Positions 34,746-43,717 of a DNA stretch of 64,000 bases are shown piece by piece (the first letter of the stretch is position 1; every line of letters begins with the position of its first letter). Source of the DNA: Pseudomonas mangrovi (GTDB lineage Bacteria > Pseudomonadota > Gammaproteobacteria > Pseudomonadales > Pseudomonadaceae); assembly GCF_003052585.1 (NCBI RefSeq), contig NZ_QASN01000007.1:124001-188000 (forward strand). Reading direction: 5' to 3'. A model generated the notes under the pieces. The model worked only from the letters and a program-made list of their open reading frames with translations. It had not been told where the DNA came from and searched no databases. A program made the position numbers and the translations under genes.

Positions 34746-34890
34746 GTGCCGATCCGGCAGCGAGTTGCCTGGAGCGCTCAGCAGCAGGTCGTCTGAAGTG
34801 TCCGTCAGCGGCGTTTTGATTGAAGCATCCGCCAGCAGCGAGCCATCTCGAACAACCAGCAGCGGCAAATGCGCTACGAGTTGCCCGAGG

Positions 34891-35040
34891 CATCCCTCAC
34901 CCGCCTTCGGCACCCTCTCCCGCTGGAGAGGGAAAAGCCGCGCGCGTTCGAAGCTCTGTTCGGCACCACACAGCGTCATCGTCCCGCAGCTGTCCTTCTC
35001 CCTCCGGTAGAAGGTGGCGCGCAGCGCCGGATGAGGGATG
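34891..35040. repeat. 150-bp element with 9-bp terminal inverted repeats, copy B
   Basis: Same ends as copy A (CATCCCTCA ... TGAGGGATG) and the same order of inner parts: CCGCCTTCGGCACCCTCTCC near the left end and AGAAGGTGGCGCGCAGCG near the right end. The first inner hairpin is partly decayed (CCCTCTCCC-GCT-GGAGAGGG). The middle differs from copy A. Confidence 0.8.
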
Positions 35041-35103
35041 CGTCGGCGTGCAGGGTGCCGAACGCATGGCGCGGCTGCAGGGAGCCCAGTTGCGGCCTAG
35101 AAC

Positions 35104-36882
35104 TCAGCGCTGCAGATGCCCGTAGAGCTTGGCGTACAGACCACCTTCGGCGATCAGTTGCTGGTGGCCGCCGTCTTCGGCGATGCGGCCGCCATCGAAC
35201 ACCAGCACCCGGTCGGCCTGCTTCACCGCGGATAGCCGGTGGGCGATGATCAGGGTGGTGCGTTCTGCGAGGAAGGTATTCAGCGCACGGTGCAAGGCGT
35301 ACTCGGTAGCCGCGTCCAGCGCCGAGGTGGCTTCGTCGAGGATCACCACCTTGGGCTCGGCCAGGACCATGCGCGCAATCGCCAGGCGCTGGCGCTGACC
35401 GCCAGACAGGCGCACCCCGGCACGCCCCACCACGCTGTCCAGCCCCTGCGGCAACTGGCGAATGGTCTCGGCCAGCTGGGCGATCTCCAGTGCCTGCCAG
35501 CAGGCCGAGTCGTCGCGCTCGCGACCCATGGTCAGGTTGGCACGCACCGTGTCGTTGAACAGCGCCGGATGCTGTAACACCACCGCAACGTTCTCGCGCA
35601 CCCGCTCCAGACCGATTTCCTCCAGCGCCGCGCCGCCGAAACGGATGCTGCCCGACTGCGGGCTGTAGAGACCGAGCAGCAGCTGTACCAGGGTGCTCTT
35701 GCCGCCGCCGGAGGCGCCGACGATGGCGACCTTCTCGCCCGGCGCTATGTCCAGATCGAGGCCATCGAGCACCGGCTCCTCGCCGTAGCCGAACTGCAGC
35801 CCGCGCACCTGGATGCCGACACTGCGCTGCCCGGCAAAGGGATCGACCGTGGCCGGGTATTGCGGCTCGTCGGCACGCGCCAGCAGCTCGTTGATTCGCC
35901 ACAGCGCACCGCCAGCAGCGTAGAAGGCGTACTGCAGGTTCAGCAGTTGCTCGACCGGACCGATCATGAACCAGAGATAGCTGAACACCGCGAGCATCTG
36001 GCCGATCGACAGGTCGGAAAACAGCACGGTGATCATCGCTGCGGCACGAAACACGTCGATGCCGAACTGGAACAGCAACCCGCTGGCGCGCCCCGCGGCG
36101 TCGCTGCGCCACTGCGAGTTGGTGGCGTGATCCCGCACCTCGCGGGCGCGCAGGCCGAGCCGGCCGAGGAAGAAGCCCTGGCGGTTGCCGGCGCGGATCT
36201 CCTGGATCGCCTCCAGCGTCTCGGTCAGCGCCTGGGTAAAGCGCGCGGTGCTGTCGTTCTCCAGCTTCTTCAGGTGTTTGACGCGCTTGCCCAGCTGTAC
36301 CGTGGCGTAGATCACCAGCGGGTTGAACAGAAGGATCAGCAGCGCCAGTTGCCAGTGCATCCACAACAGGATCGCCGAGGTCCCCGCCAGGGTCAGCATG
36401 GCCACCAGGAAGCGACTCAGGGTCTCACCCAGGAAGGTGTCGACGGTGTCCAGATCGGTGACCAGGTGCGCACTGACGGTGCCGCCACCGAGGTTCTCGT
36501 ATTCGCTCAGGGAGATGCGCTTGAGCCGCTCGATCAGCCGCACGCGCAGGCGGTAGATGACGTCCTTGGACAGCCGCGCGAACAGCCTTGCCTGCAGCAC
36601 GTTGAACAGCAGCGCGAAGCAGCGCAGCGCCAGCGTCAGTGCCAGCATCAGGCCGATGTAGCCGGCGGCGCTCTGCCAGGCGACGGGGAGGAAGTTGTCC
36701 ATCACCTTCAGCGCGGCATCGCCATCGCCGAGCAGCACCTCGTCGACCAGCAGCGGCAGCAGCAGCGGGATAGGCACGCTGCACAGGGTGGCGAACACGG
36801 CAACCAGATTGGCCAGCAACAGCGCCTTGCGGTGGTGCAAGGCGAGCCTGCGTATTTCCGCCCAGCTCAGCCGGTCAGGCAT
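35104..36882 (-). CDS. ABC exporter half-transporter (permease-ATPase fusion)
   Basis: A 592-residue type IV ABC protein: six helices in the first 330 residues, then a nucleotide-binding domain with Walker A GASGGGKST (389-397), signature LSGGQ (492-496) and Walker B VVILDEATS (512-520), with the H-loop His in IIAHRLS. All catalytic motifs are intact, so it should work as a homodimer. The substrate (lipid, drug or peptide) is unknown. Its start overlaps the end of the DsbA-like gene by 8 bases. Confidence 0.92.
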   Translation of the reverse strand: MPDRLSWAEIRRLALHHRKALLLANLVAVFATLCSVPIPLLLPLLVDEVLLGDGDAALKVMDNFLPVAWQSAAGYIGLMLALTLALRCFALLFNVLQARLFARLSKDVIYRLRVRLIERLKRISLSEYENLGGGTVSAHLVTDLDTVDTFLGETLSRFLVAMLTLAGTSAILLWMHWQLALLILLFNPLVIYATVQLGKRVKHLKKLENDSTARFTQALTETLEAIQEIRAGNRQGFFLGRLGLRAREVRDHATNSQWRSDAAGRASGLLFQFGIDVFRAAAMITVLFSDLSIGQMLAVFSYLWFMIGPVEQLLNLQYAFYAAGGALWRINELLARADEPQYPATVDPFAGQRSVGIQVRGLQFGYGEEPVLDGLDLDIAPGEKVAIVGASGGGKSTLVQLLLGLYSPQSGSIRFGGAALEEIGLERVRENVAVVLQHPALFNDTVRANLTMGRERDDSACWQALEIAQLAETIRQLPQGLDSVVGRAGVRLSGGQRQRLAIARMVLAEPKVVILDEATSALDAATEYALHRALNTFLAERTTLIIAHRLSAVKQADRVLVFDGGRIAEDGGHQQLIAEGGLYAKLYGHLQR

Positions 36883-37507
36883 GCGCGGCGCGCTCCAGCC
36901 AGCGCGTCAGCAGCGGCGCCAGGCGCTCCAGCGGCTGGTAGCCGTTGGTCAGCAGCGCCAGCTGGCCATCGCGCTCGGCCAGCAGGGTCGGAAAGCCGGC
37001 AATGCCGAGCATCTCGACCCAGCGAAAATCCTCCAGCGTCGCCTCGGCCACGTCCGCCGCATCGAAACGCTTGGCGAATGCACCCCGCGCGTAACCGGCC
37101 TGTTCGGCCAGCTCGACCAGCACCAGCGGCAGGGTGACGTCGCTGCCGCCGCAGTAGAAGGCGTTCTGAATCGCCGCCAGCAGCGGCAGGACCCGCGTGC
37201 CGTCCAGCTCGCGAGCCGTCACCAGAGCACGACAGGCGGCGGTGGTGTCGTAGACGAAGCCTTCCGGCATGCCGGCGGCGAAGTCGAACAACTGGCCGGT
37301 GCTGGCATTCACCGCCTGCCAGTGACCGAGGATCTTGACCCGGTCCCCCGGCGCCAGGGCCGTGCGCTCACGGCGCAACCCACCCACCACCAGGTGGGTA
37401 TCGATGCCCGCTTCGGCGGCCTGCGCGGCCAGTGCCTCCAGCACCGGAGCAAAACCCCAGCACCAGGAACACAGCGGGTCCATCACGTAGATCAACCGGG
37501 CGCTCAT
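36875..37507 (-). CDS. DsbA-family thioredoxin-fold protein
   Basis: A 210-residue protein of the DsbA/FrnE group. The active site is C13-S-W-C16 in MDPLCSWCWGFAP, near the N-terminus, and there is no signal peptide, so it is cytoplasmic. IAGFPTL has the cis-Pro loop. It is a likely disulfide or glutathione-dependent oxidoreductase. The true start is 37507; the open frame reaches 37636 by chance. It overlaps the ABC exporter gene and probably shares its transcript. Confidence 0.88.
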   Translation of the reverse strand: MSARLIYVMDPLCSWCWGFAPVLEALAAQAAEAGIDTHLVVGGLRRERTALAPGDRVKILGHWQAVNASTGQLFDFAAGMPEGFVYDTTAACRALVTARELDGTRVLPLLAAIQNAFYCGGSDVTLPLVLVELAEQAGYARGAFAKRFDAADVAEATLEDFRWVEMLGIAGFPTLLAERDGQLALLTNGYQPLERLAPLLTRWLERAAHA

Positions 37508-37541
37508 CGAAATACTCCAGGCAATGGGGCAGGGGTGGTTT

Positions 37542-38474
37542 TCAGGACGCCGAGCGCGGATCGCGACCCAGCGGAAACGGCTGGTTGCGCTGGCGCGCCA
37601 GCTCGATCTGACGCTGTCGTTCACGGGCGCCGGCACGGGTCTTCTCGCTCAGGCTGTCCCAGCAGTGCGGGCAGCTGATTCCCGGCGCGTAGTGCGGTGA
37701 GGCGCGGTCCGCCAGTGATATCGGCGTGCGGCAGGCGTGGCATTGGTCGTAATCGCCCGGCTGCAGGTCATGCCGCACCGTGACCCGGTTGTCGAAGACG
37801 AAACAGTCGCCGCGCCATTTCGACTCGGCCTCGGGCACCTGCTCGAGGTATTTGAGGATGCCGCCCTTGAGGTGATAGACCTCCTCGAAGCCTTCGCCCA
37901 GCATGAAGCTCGAGGCCTTCTCGCAGCGGATGCCGCCGGTGCAGAACATCGCGACCTTCTTGTGCCGGGTCGGATCGAAATGCGTGCGGACGTATTCGGG
38001 GAACTCGCGAAAGGAAGTGGTCTGCGGGTCAATGGCGCCTTCGAAGGTGCCTATCGCCACTTCATAGTCGTTGCGGGTGTCGATCAGCAGGACCTCGGGG
38101 TCGCTGATCAGCGCGTTCCAGTCCTGTGGCTCGACATAGCTGCCGACCTGGCGATTGGGATCTACGCCCGCGACGCCGAGGGTGACGATTTCCTTCTTCA
38201 GCTTGACCTTGGTGCGCAGGAACGGCTGCTCGGCGCACAGCGATTCCTTGTACTCGAGAGCGGCGAAACGACCGTCGCGATCCAGCCAGGCACGCAGCGC
38301 ATCGATACCCTCGCGGGTGCCGGAAACAGTGCCGTTGATGCCTTCCTCGGCGAGCAGCAGGGTGCCCTTCACGCCCGCTTCAAGCAGGGTCTGCAGCAGC
38401 GGCTCGCGCAGTTCGTGGTAATCGGGCAGCGCAACGAACTGGTAAAGCGCCGCCACCACTATGGTGTCGCTCAT
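37542..38474 (-). CDS. trhO: tRNA uridine(34) hydroxylase TrhO (rhodanese-domain)
   Basis: A 310-residue YceA/TrhO protein, which makes 5-hydroxyuridine at tRNA wobble position 34 in an oxygen-dependent way. The N-terminal acylphosphatase-like domain ([18 protein letters not shown]) is followed by a rhodanese domain with catalytic C178 in [12 protein letters not shown]. The C-terminal extension has four cysteines in two CxxC pairs (QCHAC, SCPHC) and could bind zinc. Confidence 0.93.
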   Translation of the reverse strand: MSDTIVVAALYQFVALPDYHELREPLLQTLLEAGVKGTLLLAEEGINGTVSGTREGIDALRAWLDRDGRFAALEYKESLCAEQPFLRTKVKLKKEIVTLGVAGVDPNRQVGSYVEPQDWNALISDPEVLLIDTRNDYEVAIGTFEGAIDPQTTSFREFPEYVRTHFDPTRHKKVAMFCTGGIRCEKASSFMLGEGFEEVYHLKGGILKYLEQVPEAESKWRGDCFVFDNRVTVRHDLQPGDYDQCHACRTPISLADRASPHYAPGISCPHCWDSLSEKTRAGARERQRQIELARQRNQPFPLGRDPRSAS

Positions 38475-38588
38475 CGAAAGAAACCCTCTGGAGGTCGCCC
38501 GCGTAATGGGCGGCCAGCGTTGCTCAGGGCGCCGGCCAGGCCGGCAGCGGGCGCGCAGTGTAACAAACCAGCGGATGCCGGCAGCGAA

Positions 38589-38894
38589 TCAGTGGTCGCG
38601 CTTGCTGCCGCCGCGGCAGGTGGGCGAATCCGGCGCCTGGCCCTGGGCCGCCCACTCGGCGGGCGAGTAGGTATGCAGCGCCAGCGCATGCACGCTGGGC
38701 ATCAGCTCGCTCAGCGTGGCGTAGACCTTCTGATGCCGACGCACCGCGGACTGCCCTTCGAACACTTCGCTGACCAGTACCACCTTGTAGTGGGTCTCCA
38801 GGCCACGGCTGTGCATGTGGCTTTCGTCCAGCACTTCCAGATGCTGGGGCCCGAGCTCGGCCAGGGTGGCCTGGATACGTTCACGCTTGTTCAT
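38589..38894 (-). CDS. bolA: BolA-family protein
   Basis: A 101-residue protein with the BolA fold: LEVLDESHMHSRGLETHYKVVLVS and HQKVYATLSELM. The invariant His in KVVLVS...RRHQKVYA is present. BolA proteins work with monothiol glutaredoxins in iron-sulfur metabolism and regulate stress morphology. The ATG overlaps the DUF2059 stop by four bases, so they are coupled. In P. aeruginosa the same pair occurs. Confidence 0.93.
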   Translation of the reverse strand: MNKRERIQATLAELGPQHLEVLDESHMHSRGLETHYKVVLVSEVFEGQSAVRRHQKVYATLSELMPSVHALALHTYSPAEWAAQGQAPDSPTCRGGSKRDH

Positions 38895-39400
38895 CGAACC
38901 GGCTCCTCGGCGCTCTTCGGCGCCAGTTCGGCACTCATCTGATTCAGCAGGCGATTGACCTCAGGCGCCACCTCGAGCACTCGTTCCTGGGTCACGCGCG
39001 CGGACTCGGCGCTGAGCATCGGCATCTTCTGCAGCACCTTGGCGCCGAGCGGAGACTGGTAGAAGCGGATCAGCTCCTCGAGCTCCTGCTGGCTGAAGGT
39101 GTCGGTATAGAGCGCCAGCATCTGCGGCTTGAGCTCTTTCCAGCTGATGCGGCTGTCCAGCGCAGCATTCGCCTTGGCCTGGTAACTTTCCAGCAATGCC
39201 TCGCGACCGGCGCCGCCACCCTCGGCGAAACGCTGGGCAAAAGCCTGCTGCACCTGGGCATAGACCGGCGTAGCCAACTGGTCGGCATGCGCCAGCTGCA
39301 GGAAACGTTCGGCAGCGGCGACATGCGCAGGCTCCGCGGCCTGCAGGACACTCGGCAACGACAGCAGCAAGGCTGCACCCAGGGCTCGGCAAAAGGACAT
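38891..39400 (-). CDS. DUF2059 exported protein
   Basis: A 169-residue protein with a signal peptide (MSFCRALGAALLLSLPSVLQAA). The DUF2059 core is ALYTDTFSQQELEELIRFYQSPLGAKVLQKMPML. Function unknown; the protein is helical and probably periplasmic. It is upstream of and overlaps bolA. Confidence 0.88.
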   Translation of the reverse strand: MSFCRALGAALLLSLPSVLQAAEPAHVAAAERFLQLAHADQLATPVYAQVQQAFAQRFAEGGGAGREALLESYQAKANAALDSRISWKELKPQMLALYTDTFSQQELEELIRFYQSPLGAKVLQKMPMLSAESARVTQERVLEVAPEVNRLLNQMSAELAPKSAEEPVR

Positions 39401-39754
39401 CTGCGCAACCTCGATAGAGAAAGGCGGCCATTCTGCGCCTGCGTGCAGGCTGGCTCAAGCGCATGCGACTCGCCTGCTTGCCGGATGCTTTGCGCGCGCC
39501 CAGGATGAAGCCGGCGCTCTGCGCCCGGCCACGGCAAGGAACCCGCTGCGCCTGCCGCGGCCTAAGGAAGCCTCTGAAAAAGGTAGCGCGCGAAGGTCCG
39601 GCGAGGACGCCTGATCGAGGCGAAACGAGCTGGGAAAGCGCCGCTTACGTAGGCCAGATGAGCATTCCGCGGAGGTTTCCATGACGCCAGGCCAGGCGCA
39701 GTGCTATTTCAGAGGCTTGCTAGCGTGCAGCCAACCAGCCAGGAGCATGTGCCA
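39401..39754. other. intergenic region holding a 161-bp TIR element
   Basis: 354 bases between the divergent DUF2059 and fumC genes. Most of it is the inverted-repeat element at 39568-39728, which ends 27 bases before the fumC start and therefore must carry or displace the fumC promoter. No promoter was recognised. Confidence 0.5.
39568..39728. repeat. 161-bp element with 12-bp terminal inverted repeats
   Basis: AAGCCTCTGAAA at 39568-39579 is perfectly inverted as TTTCAGAGGCTT at 39717-39728. The interior has no open frame of note. The size and ends fit a MITE-type element or solo IS remnant. No obvious target-site duplication is visible. Only one copy occurs in this window. Confidence 0.6.
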
Positions 39755-41149
39755 ATGAGTCGCAGCGAAACCGACAGCCTGGGCCCCATCGAGGTCCCCG
39801 AGGATGCCTACTGGGGTGCCCAGACCCAGCGCTCCCTGATCAACTTCGCCATCGGTAGCGAGCGCATGCCGCTGGAGGTCATCCACGCCCTGGCACTGAT
39901 CAAGAAGGCCGCGGCCCGGGTCAACTCACGTATCGGCGAGTTGCCCGCCGACGTCGCCCGACTGATCGAGCAGGCCGCCGATGAAGTCCTCGCCGGGCGG
40001 CACGATGAGCAGTTTCCACTGGTGGTCTGGCAGACCGGTAGCGGCACCCAGAGCAACATGAACGTCAACGAAGTCATCGCCGGACGCGCCAACGAGTTGG
40101 CCACCGGCAACCGTGGCGGCAAGCAGCCGGTCCACCCCAACGACCACGTCAATCACGCACAAAGCTCCAACGACTGCTTCCCCAGCGCCATGCACATTGC
40201 CGTGCTGCAGCAGGTACAGGGCGCACTGCTGCCGGCACTGGAAGAGCTGCGTGACGGCCTGTCGCTGCTTGCGGTGCGCCATCGCGACCTGCTCAAGACC
40301 GGCCGCACCCACATGATGGACGCCACACCGATGACCTTCGGCCAGGAGCTGTCCGCCTTCGTCGCGCAGCTGGAGATCGCCGAACGGGCGATTCGCGCCA
40401 CCCTGCCGGCGGTCTGCGAGCTGGCCCAGGGCGGTACGGCGGTCGGCACCGGGCTCAATGCACCCGCCGGCTTCGGCGAAGCCATCGCCGCAGAACTCGC
40501 TGCGCTCTCGGGACTACCGCTGACCAGCGCGGTCAACAAGTTCGCCGCCCTGGCCGGTCACGAAGCCCTGGTGGCGCTGTCCGGCGCCTTGAAAACCCTG
40601 GCGGTCGCCCTCATCAAGCTGGCCAACGATCTACGTCTGCTGGCGTCGGGGCCGCGTGCGGGTCTGGCCGAGGTGCGTCTGCCGGCCAATGAACCGGGGA
40701 GTTCGATCATGCCCGGCAAGGTCAACCCGACCCAGTGCGAGGCCTTGTCGATGCTCTGCTGTCAGGTACTGGGCAACGACACCACCATCAGCTTCGCCGC
40801 CAGCCAGGGACATCTGCAGTTGAACGTGTTCAAGCCGGTGATCGTGCACAACCTGCTGCAGTCGATCCGTCTACTCGCCGATGGCTGCCGCAACTTCCAG
40901 CGCCACTGCATCGACGGCCTGGAGCCGGATGCCGCGCGGATGGCCGGATTTCTCGAACAGGGCCTGATGCTGGTGACCGCGCTGAACCCGCACATCGGCT
41001 ACGACAAGGCCGCACAGATTGCCAAGACGGCTTACGCCGACGGCATCACCCTGCGCCAGGCCGCCCTGCAACTGGGCTATCTGAGCGCAGAACAATTCGA
41101 TCAATGGGTACGCCCTGAAAGCATGCTGGGAGCAGGACGAAGTGGCTGA
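39755..41149 (+). CDS. fumC: class II fumarate hydratase
   Basis: A 464-residue iron-free fumarase of the TCA cycle, converting fumarate to malate. The signature [15 protein letters not shown] (about 315-329) and the substrate sites [13 protein letters not shown] and [10 protein letters not shown] are intact. The start at 39755 gives [27 protein letters not shown], the usual FumC beginning. The class is used by pseudomonads under oxidative stress or iron limitation. The next gene begins near its stop. Confidence 0.96.
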   Translation: MSRSETDSLGPIEVPEDAYWGAQTQRSLINFAIGSERMPLEVIHALALIKKAAARVNSRIGELPADVARLIEQAADEVLAGRHDEQFPLVVWQTGSGTQSNMNVNEVIAGRANELATGNRGGKQPVHPNDHVNHAQSSNDCFPSAMHIAVLQQVQGALLPALEELRDGLSLLAVRHRDLLKTGRTHMMDATPMTFGQELSAFVAQLEIAERAIRATLPAVCELAQGGTAVGTGLNAPAGFGEAIAAELAALSGLPLTSAVNKFAALAGHEALVALSGALKTLAVALIKLANDLRLLASGPRAGLAEVRLPANEPGSSIMPGKVNPTQCEALSMLCCQVLGNDTTISFAASQGHLQLNVFKPVIVHNLLQSIRLLADGCRNFQRHCIDGLEPDAARMAGFLEQGLMLVTALNPHIGYDKAAQIAKTAYADGITLRQAALQLGYLSAEQFDQWVRPESMLGAGRSG

Positions 41150-41174
41150 AGCAAGGAAATCCGGGGCGAGCCCC

Positions 41175-41762
41175 ATGGAAGGCGATGGCAAGAAGATTCT
41201 GCTGATTCTGGGAACGCCCAAAAGCGGCAGCCTGTGCCATGCACTGGCCGACGCCTACGCCCGCGGTGCGCGTAGCCAGGGGCACGTGGTGCATGAGCTG
41301 CGGCTGGGTGAAATACAGTTCGATCCGGTCCTGCACGAGGGCTATGACCAGAGCCAGACGCTGGAGGCCGATCTGGTGGATGCGCAACGGCAGATCCACT
41401 GGGCCGAGCATCTGGTTTTCGTCTATCCGGTCTGGTGGGGCGGCGTGCCGGCGTTGCTCAAGGGCTTTCTCGACCGCGTCCTGCTACCGGGTTTCGCCTA
41501 CAAGTTTCGTGGTCGCAGCCAGCGCTGGGACAAGCTGCTGGCGGGTCGCAGCGCGGATCTGCTGGTCACTCTGGACACCCCGCCGTGGTATTTCCGCTGG
41601 ATCTACGGCGCGCCGGTGCATCATCAGATGATCCGCACCACGCTGGGCTTCTGCGGCATCCGCAAGCGCCGCCTGGCCGAGTTCGCGCCCGTACGCCTGG
41701 CCAGCGAAGAGCAGCGCCAGCAATGGGTGATCAAGGCCGAAGCAATGGGACGCAAGGCCTGA
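41175..41762 (+). CDS. flavodoxin-fold NAD(P)H-dependent oxidoreductase
   Basis: About 195 residues of the NQO/KefF-type flavodoxin-like family. ILLILGTPKSGSLCHALADAY is the FMN phosphate loop, VFVYPVWWGGVPALLKGFLDR the second flavin motif. A quinone reductase role is likely but not certain. The start is ambiguous: ATG 41175 gives a family-like start, while GTG 41142 overlaps the fumC stop and has GGGAG upstream. Probably co-transcribed with fumC. Confidence 0.85.
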   Translation: MEGDGKKILLILGTPKSGSLCHALADAYARGARSQGHVVHELRLGEIQFDPVLHEGYDQSQTLEADLVDAQRQIHWAEHLVFVYPVWWGGVPALLKGFLDRVLLPGFAYKFRGRSQRWDKLLAGRSADLLVTLDTPPWYFRWIYGAPVHHQMIRTTLGFCGIRKRRLAEFAPVRLASEEQRQQWVIKAEAMGRKA

Positions 41763-41905
41763 AACCGATCCTGGCGGCCAGTGCCAGATAACTGGCACAA
41801 CCGTTCATCCGACTCCAGCTACCGTCGAAAAGATGACTTCTTTCAACAAATCGCCATACTTCTAGAATCACCTGCAACATGCGCCATGCATAGGGAGTGC
41901 AAATC

Positions 41906-42124
41906 ATGCTAGGTCAACGCTCCGCCGACCCGGGTCCGGGCAGCCACTACCGCAGCGACAGGATCAGCGCGGTAAACGGCCAATACTTCTTCGCCACCCG
42001 CGAAGGCACGCTGGAAGGCCCCTACTTCACCAGGGTCGACGCCGAACGGGAGATTCACTCCTACGTCGAGCGCCAGCTGCAGGCGCGCGAGATCATCGAA
42101 AAGAGCCGCACGCGCAATCTCTGA
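41906..42124 (+). CDS. small conserved protein (DUF6316-like)
   Basis: A 72-residue hydrophilic protein. GSHYRSDRISAVNGQYFFATREG and EGPYFTRVDAEREIHSYVERQL are typical of a short pseudomonad family annotated as DUF6316. AGGGAG at 41892-41897, eight bases before the ATG, fixes the start. It is followed by a long perfect terminator. Function unknown. Confidence 0.8.
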   Translation: MLGQRSADPGPGSHYRSDRISAVNGQYFFATREGTLEGPYFTRVDAEREIHSYVERQLQAREIIEKSRTRNL

Positions 42125-42139
42125 TGAACCCATGCAATC

Positions 42140-42172
42140 AAGAAAAAGCCCGCCCCGCGCGGGCTTTTTCTT
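42140..42172. terminator. bidirectional intrinsic terminator
   Basis: AAGAAAAAGCCCGC (42140-42153), loop CCCGC, GCGGGCTTTTTCTT (42159-42172): a perfectly paired 14-bp arm with A- and T-runs on both sides. It ends the transcript of the small gene before it and could also work leftward. Confidence 0.92.
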
Positions 42173-42185
42173 GCCGGTGGCATCG

Positions 42186-42336
42186 GTAGGGCGCAACAAG
42201 CGCAGCGCATTGCGCCGTTGCATATGCCGTCCTGATTCATGGGCGCCTTGGGTTGAGGCCCATGGCCTTGCCTTCGGCACGTCGACAGGTGTGCTGCCTG
42301 TGGCGGATTACGCCGCAGGCGGCTAATCCGCCCTAC
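42186..42336. repeat. 151-bp hairpin-rich repeat element between two terminators
   Basis: The ends GTAGGGCG (42186-42193) and CGCCCTAC (42329-42336) are inverted repeats. Inside are GGCGCAA/TTGCGCC (42190-42216) and GGCGGATTA/TAATCCGCC (42302-42332). The phrase 'GCGGATTACGCC...GGCTAATCCGCC' is a common intergenic repeat in gammaproteobacteria. Probably a non-coding mobile repeat. Confidence 0.65.
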
Positions 42337-42364
42337 GGGTGATGCAGCTGTGGCGGCCAGACAC

Positions 42365-42395
42365 AAAAAAGCCCGCGCAATGCGCGGGCTTTTTC
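42365..42395. terminator. bidirectional intrinsic terminator downstream of the thiolase gene
   Basis: GCCCGCGC (42371-42378), loop AAT, GCGCGGGC (42382-42389), flanked by AAAAAA on the left and TTTTTT on the right. It lies 18 bases past the thiolase stop in the leftward direction and serves that gene. Confidence 0.92.
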
Positions 42396-42412
42396 TGCAG
42401 CAGGTTGTTCGA

Positions 42413-43600
42413 TCAGCCGCGATAGGCTTCGAACAGACCCGCTGCACCCATGCCGCCGCCGACACACATGGTGACGACACCGAAGCGCTTGCCGCGACGC
42501 TGCAGCTCACGGATCAGGTGGCCGGCGGTGCGCGAGCCGGTCATGCCGAACGGGTGGCCGATGGAGATCGAGCCGCCGTTGACGTTGTACTTCTCCGGGT
42601 CGATGCCCAGGGTGTCGCGCGAGTACAGGCACTGCGAGGCGAAGGCTTCGTTCAGCTCCCACAGGTCGATGTCGGCGACTTCCAGGCCCTTGGCCTTGAG
42701 CAGCTTGGGCACCGCGAACACCGGGCCGATGCCCATCTCGTCAGGCTCGCAACCGGCGACGGTGAAGCCGCGGAAGTAGGCCAGCGGCTTGAGGCCCAGC
42801 TCCAGCGCCTTGTCCAGGCTCATCAGCAGGGTCATCGAGGCGCCGTCGGACAGCTGCGAGGCGTTGCCGGCGGTGACCGAACCGTCTTCGGCGAAGACCG
42901 GTTTCAGCGAGTTCAGGCTCTCGATGGTGGTGTCCGGACGGTTGCAGTCGTCACGGTCGACCACGCCTTCGTGGATGGTCTTCTCACCGGTGTTCTTGTC
43001 TTCGGTGAAGTACTTCACCGCCATCGGCACGATTTCGTCGTTGAACAGGCCTTCGGCCTGGGCACGCGCGGTGCGCTGCTGGCTCTGCAGCGAGTACTCG
43101 TCCTGCGCCTGGCGGCTGACGTTGTAGCGACGGGCAACGGTCTCGGCGGTCTGACCCATGGTGTGGTAGATGCCGGGGAAGCGCTCCTGGATGATCGGGT
43201 TCAGCAGGTTGTCGCGGTTGGTGCTCTTGAGCGTCAGGGTGATCGACTCGACACCACCGGCGACGATGGCGTCGCTGCAGCCGGAAGCGATCTGGTTGGC
43301 CGCGATGGCGATGGCCTGCAGGCCCGAGGAGCAGTAGCGGTTCAGGGTCATGCCGGCAACGTCGATGCCCAGCTTGGACAGCACCGCAACGTTACGGCCG
43401 ATGTTGTAACCCTGGGCGCCTTCGTTGGAGCCGCAACCGACGATGCAGTCGTCGACCAGCGCCTTGTCCACACCGGTGCGCTCGAGCAGGGCGTTGACGC
43501 AATGGGCAGCCATGTCGTCCGGACGGGTCATGTTGAACTTGCCGCGGAAGGACTTGGCCAGGCCGGTCCGTACGCTATCGACGATCACCACTTCACGCAT
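42413..43600 (-). CDS. acetyl-CoA C-acyltransferase (thiolase)
   Basis: A 395-residue thiolase. Nucleophile C90 in NRYCSSGLQA, the His loop GGSISIGHPFGMTGSR and the second Cys in MCVGGGMGAAG are all present. It cleaves 3-ketoacyl-CoA or condenses acetyl-CoA; being without a FadB or HbdA partner nearby, its exact chain-length class is open. The true start MREVVIVDSVRTG is at 43600 with GAGGT upstream. Confidence 0.93.
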   Translation of the reverse strand: MREVVIVDSVRTGLAKSFRGKFNMTRPDDMAAHCVNALLERTGVDKALVDDCIVGCGSNEGAQGYNIGRNVAVLSKLGIDVAGMTLNRYCSSGLQAIAIAANQIASGCSDAIVAGGVESITLTLKSTNRDNLLNPIIQERFPGIYHTMGQTAETVARRYNVSRQAQDEYSLQSQQRTARAQAEGLFNDEIVPMAVKYFTEDKNTGEKTIHEGVVDRDDCNRPDTTIESLNSLKPVFAEDGSVTAGNASQLSDGASMTLLMSLDKALELGLKPLAYFRGFTVAGCEPDEMGIGPVFAVPKLLKAKGLEVADIDLWELNEAFASQCLYSRDTLGIDPEKYNVNGGSISIGHPFGMTGSRTAGHLIRELQRRGKRFGVVTMCVGGGMGAAGLFEAYRG

Positions 43601-43717
43601 GAAGCACCTCGTTCTGTATGTGGATGTGCAGGAAAACTCAGACGGCGGAGGATAAATCAAGCGCACGCCCATGCGCGACGACTATTCACCAGGCATATGC
43701 GCAGCGATGCTCCGTCA

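Larger units (their letters stand above)
34666..35103. other. intergenic region: terminator and TIR repeat
   Basis: 438 bases between the porin gene and the convergent ABC transporter gene. They hold an inverted repeat GGACGC-CACGTA-GCGTCC (34683-34700), the terminator at 34718-34745, and repeat copy B at 34891-35040. No gene was found; the small open frames here belong to the repeat. Confidence 0.6.
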
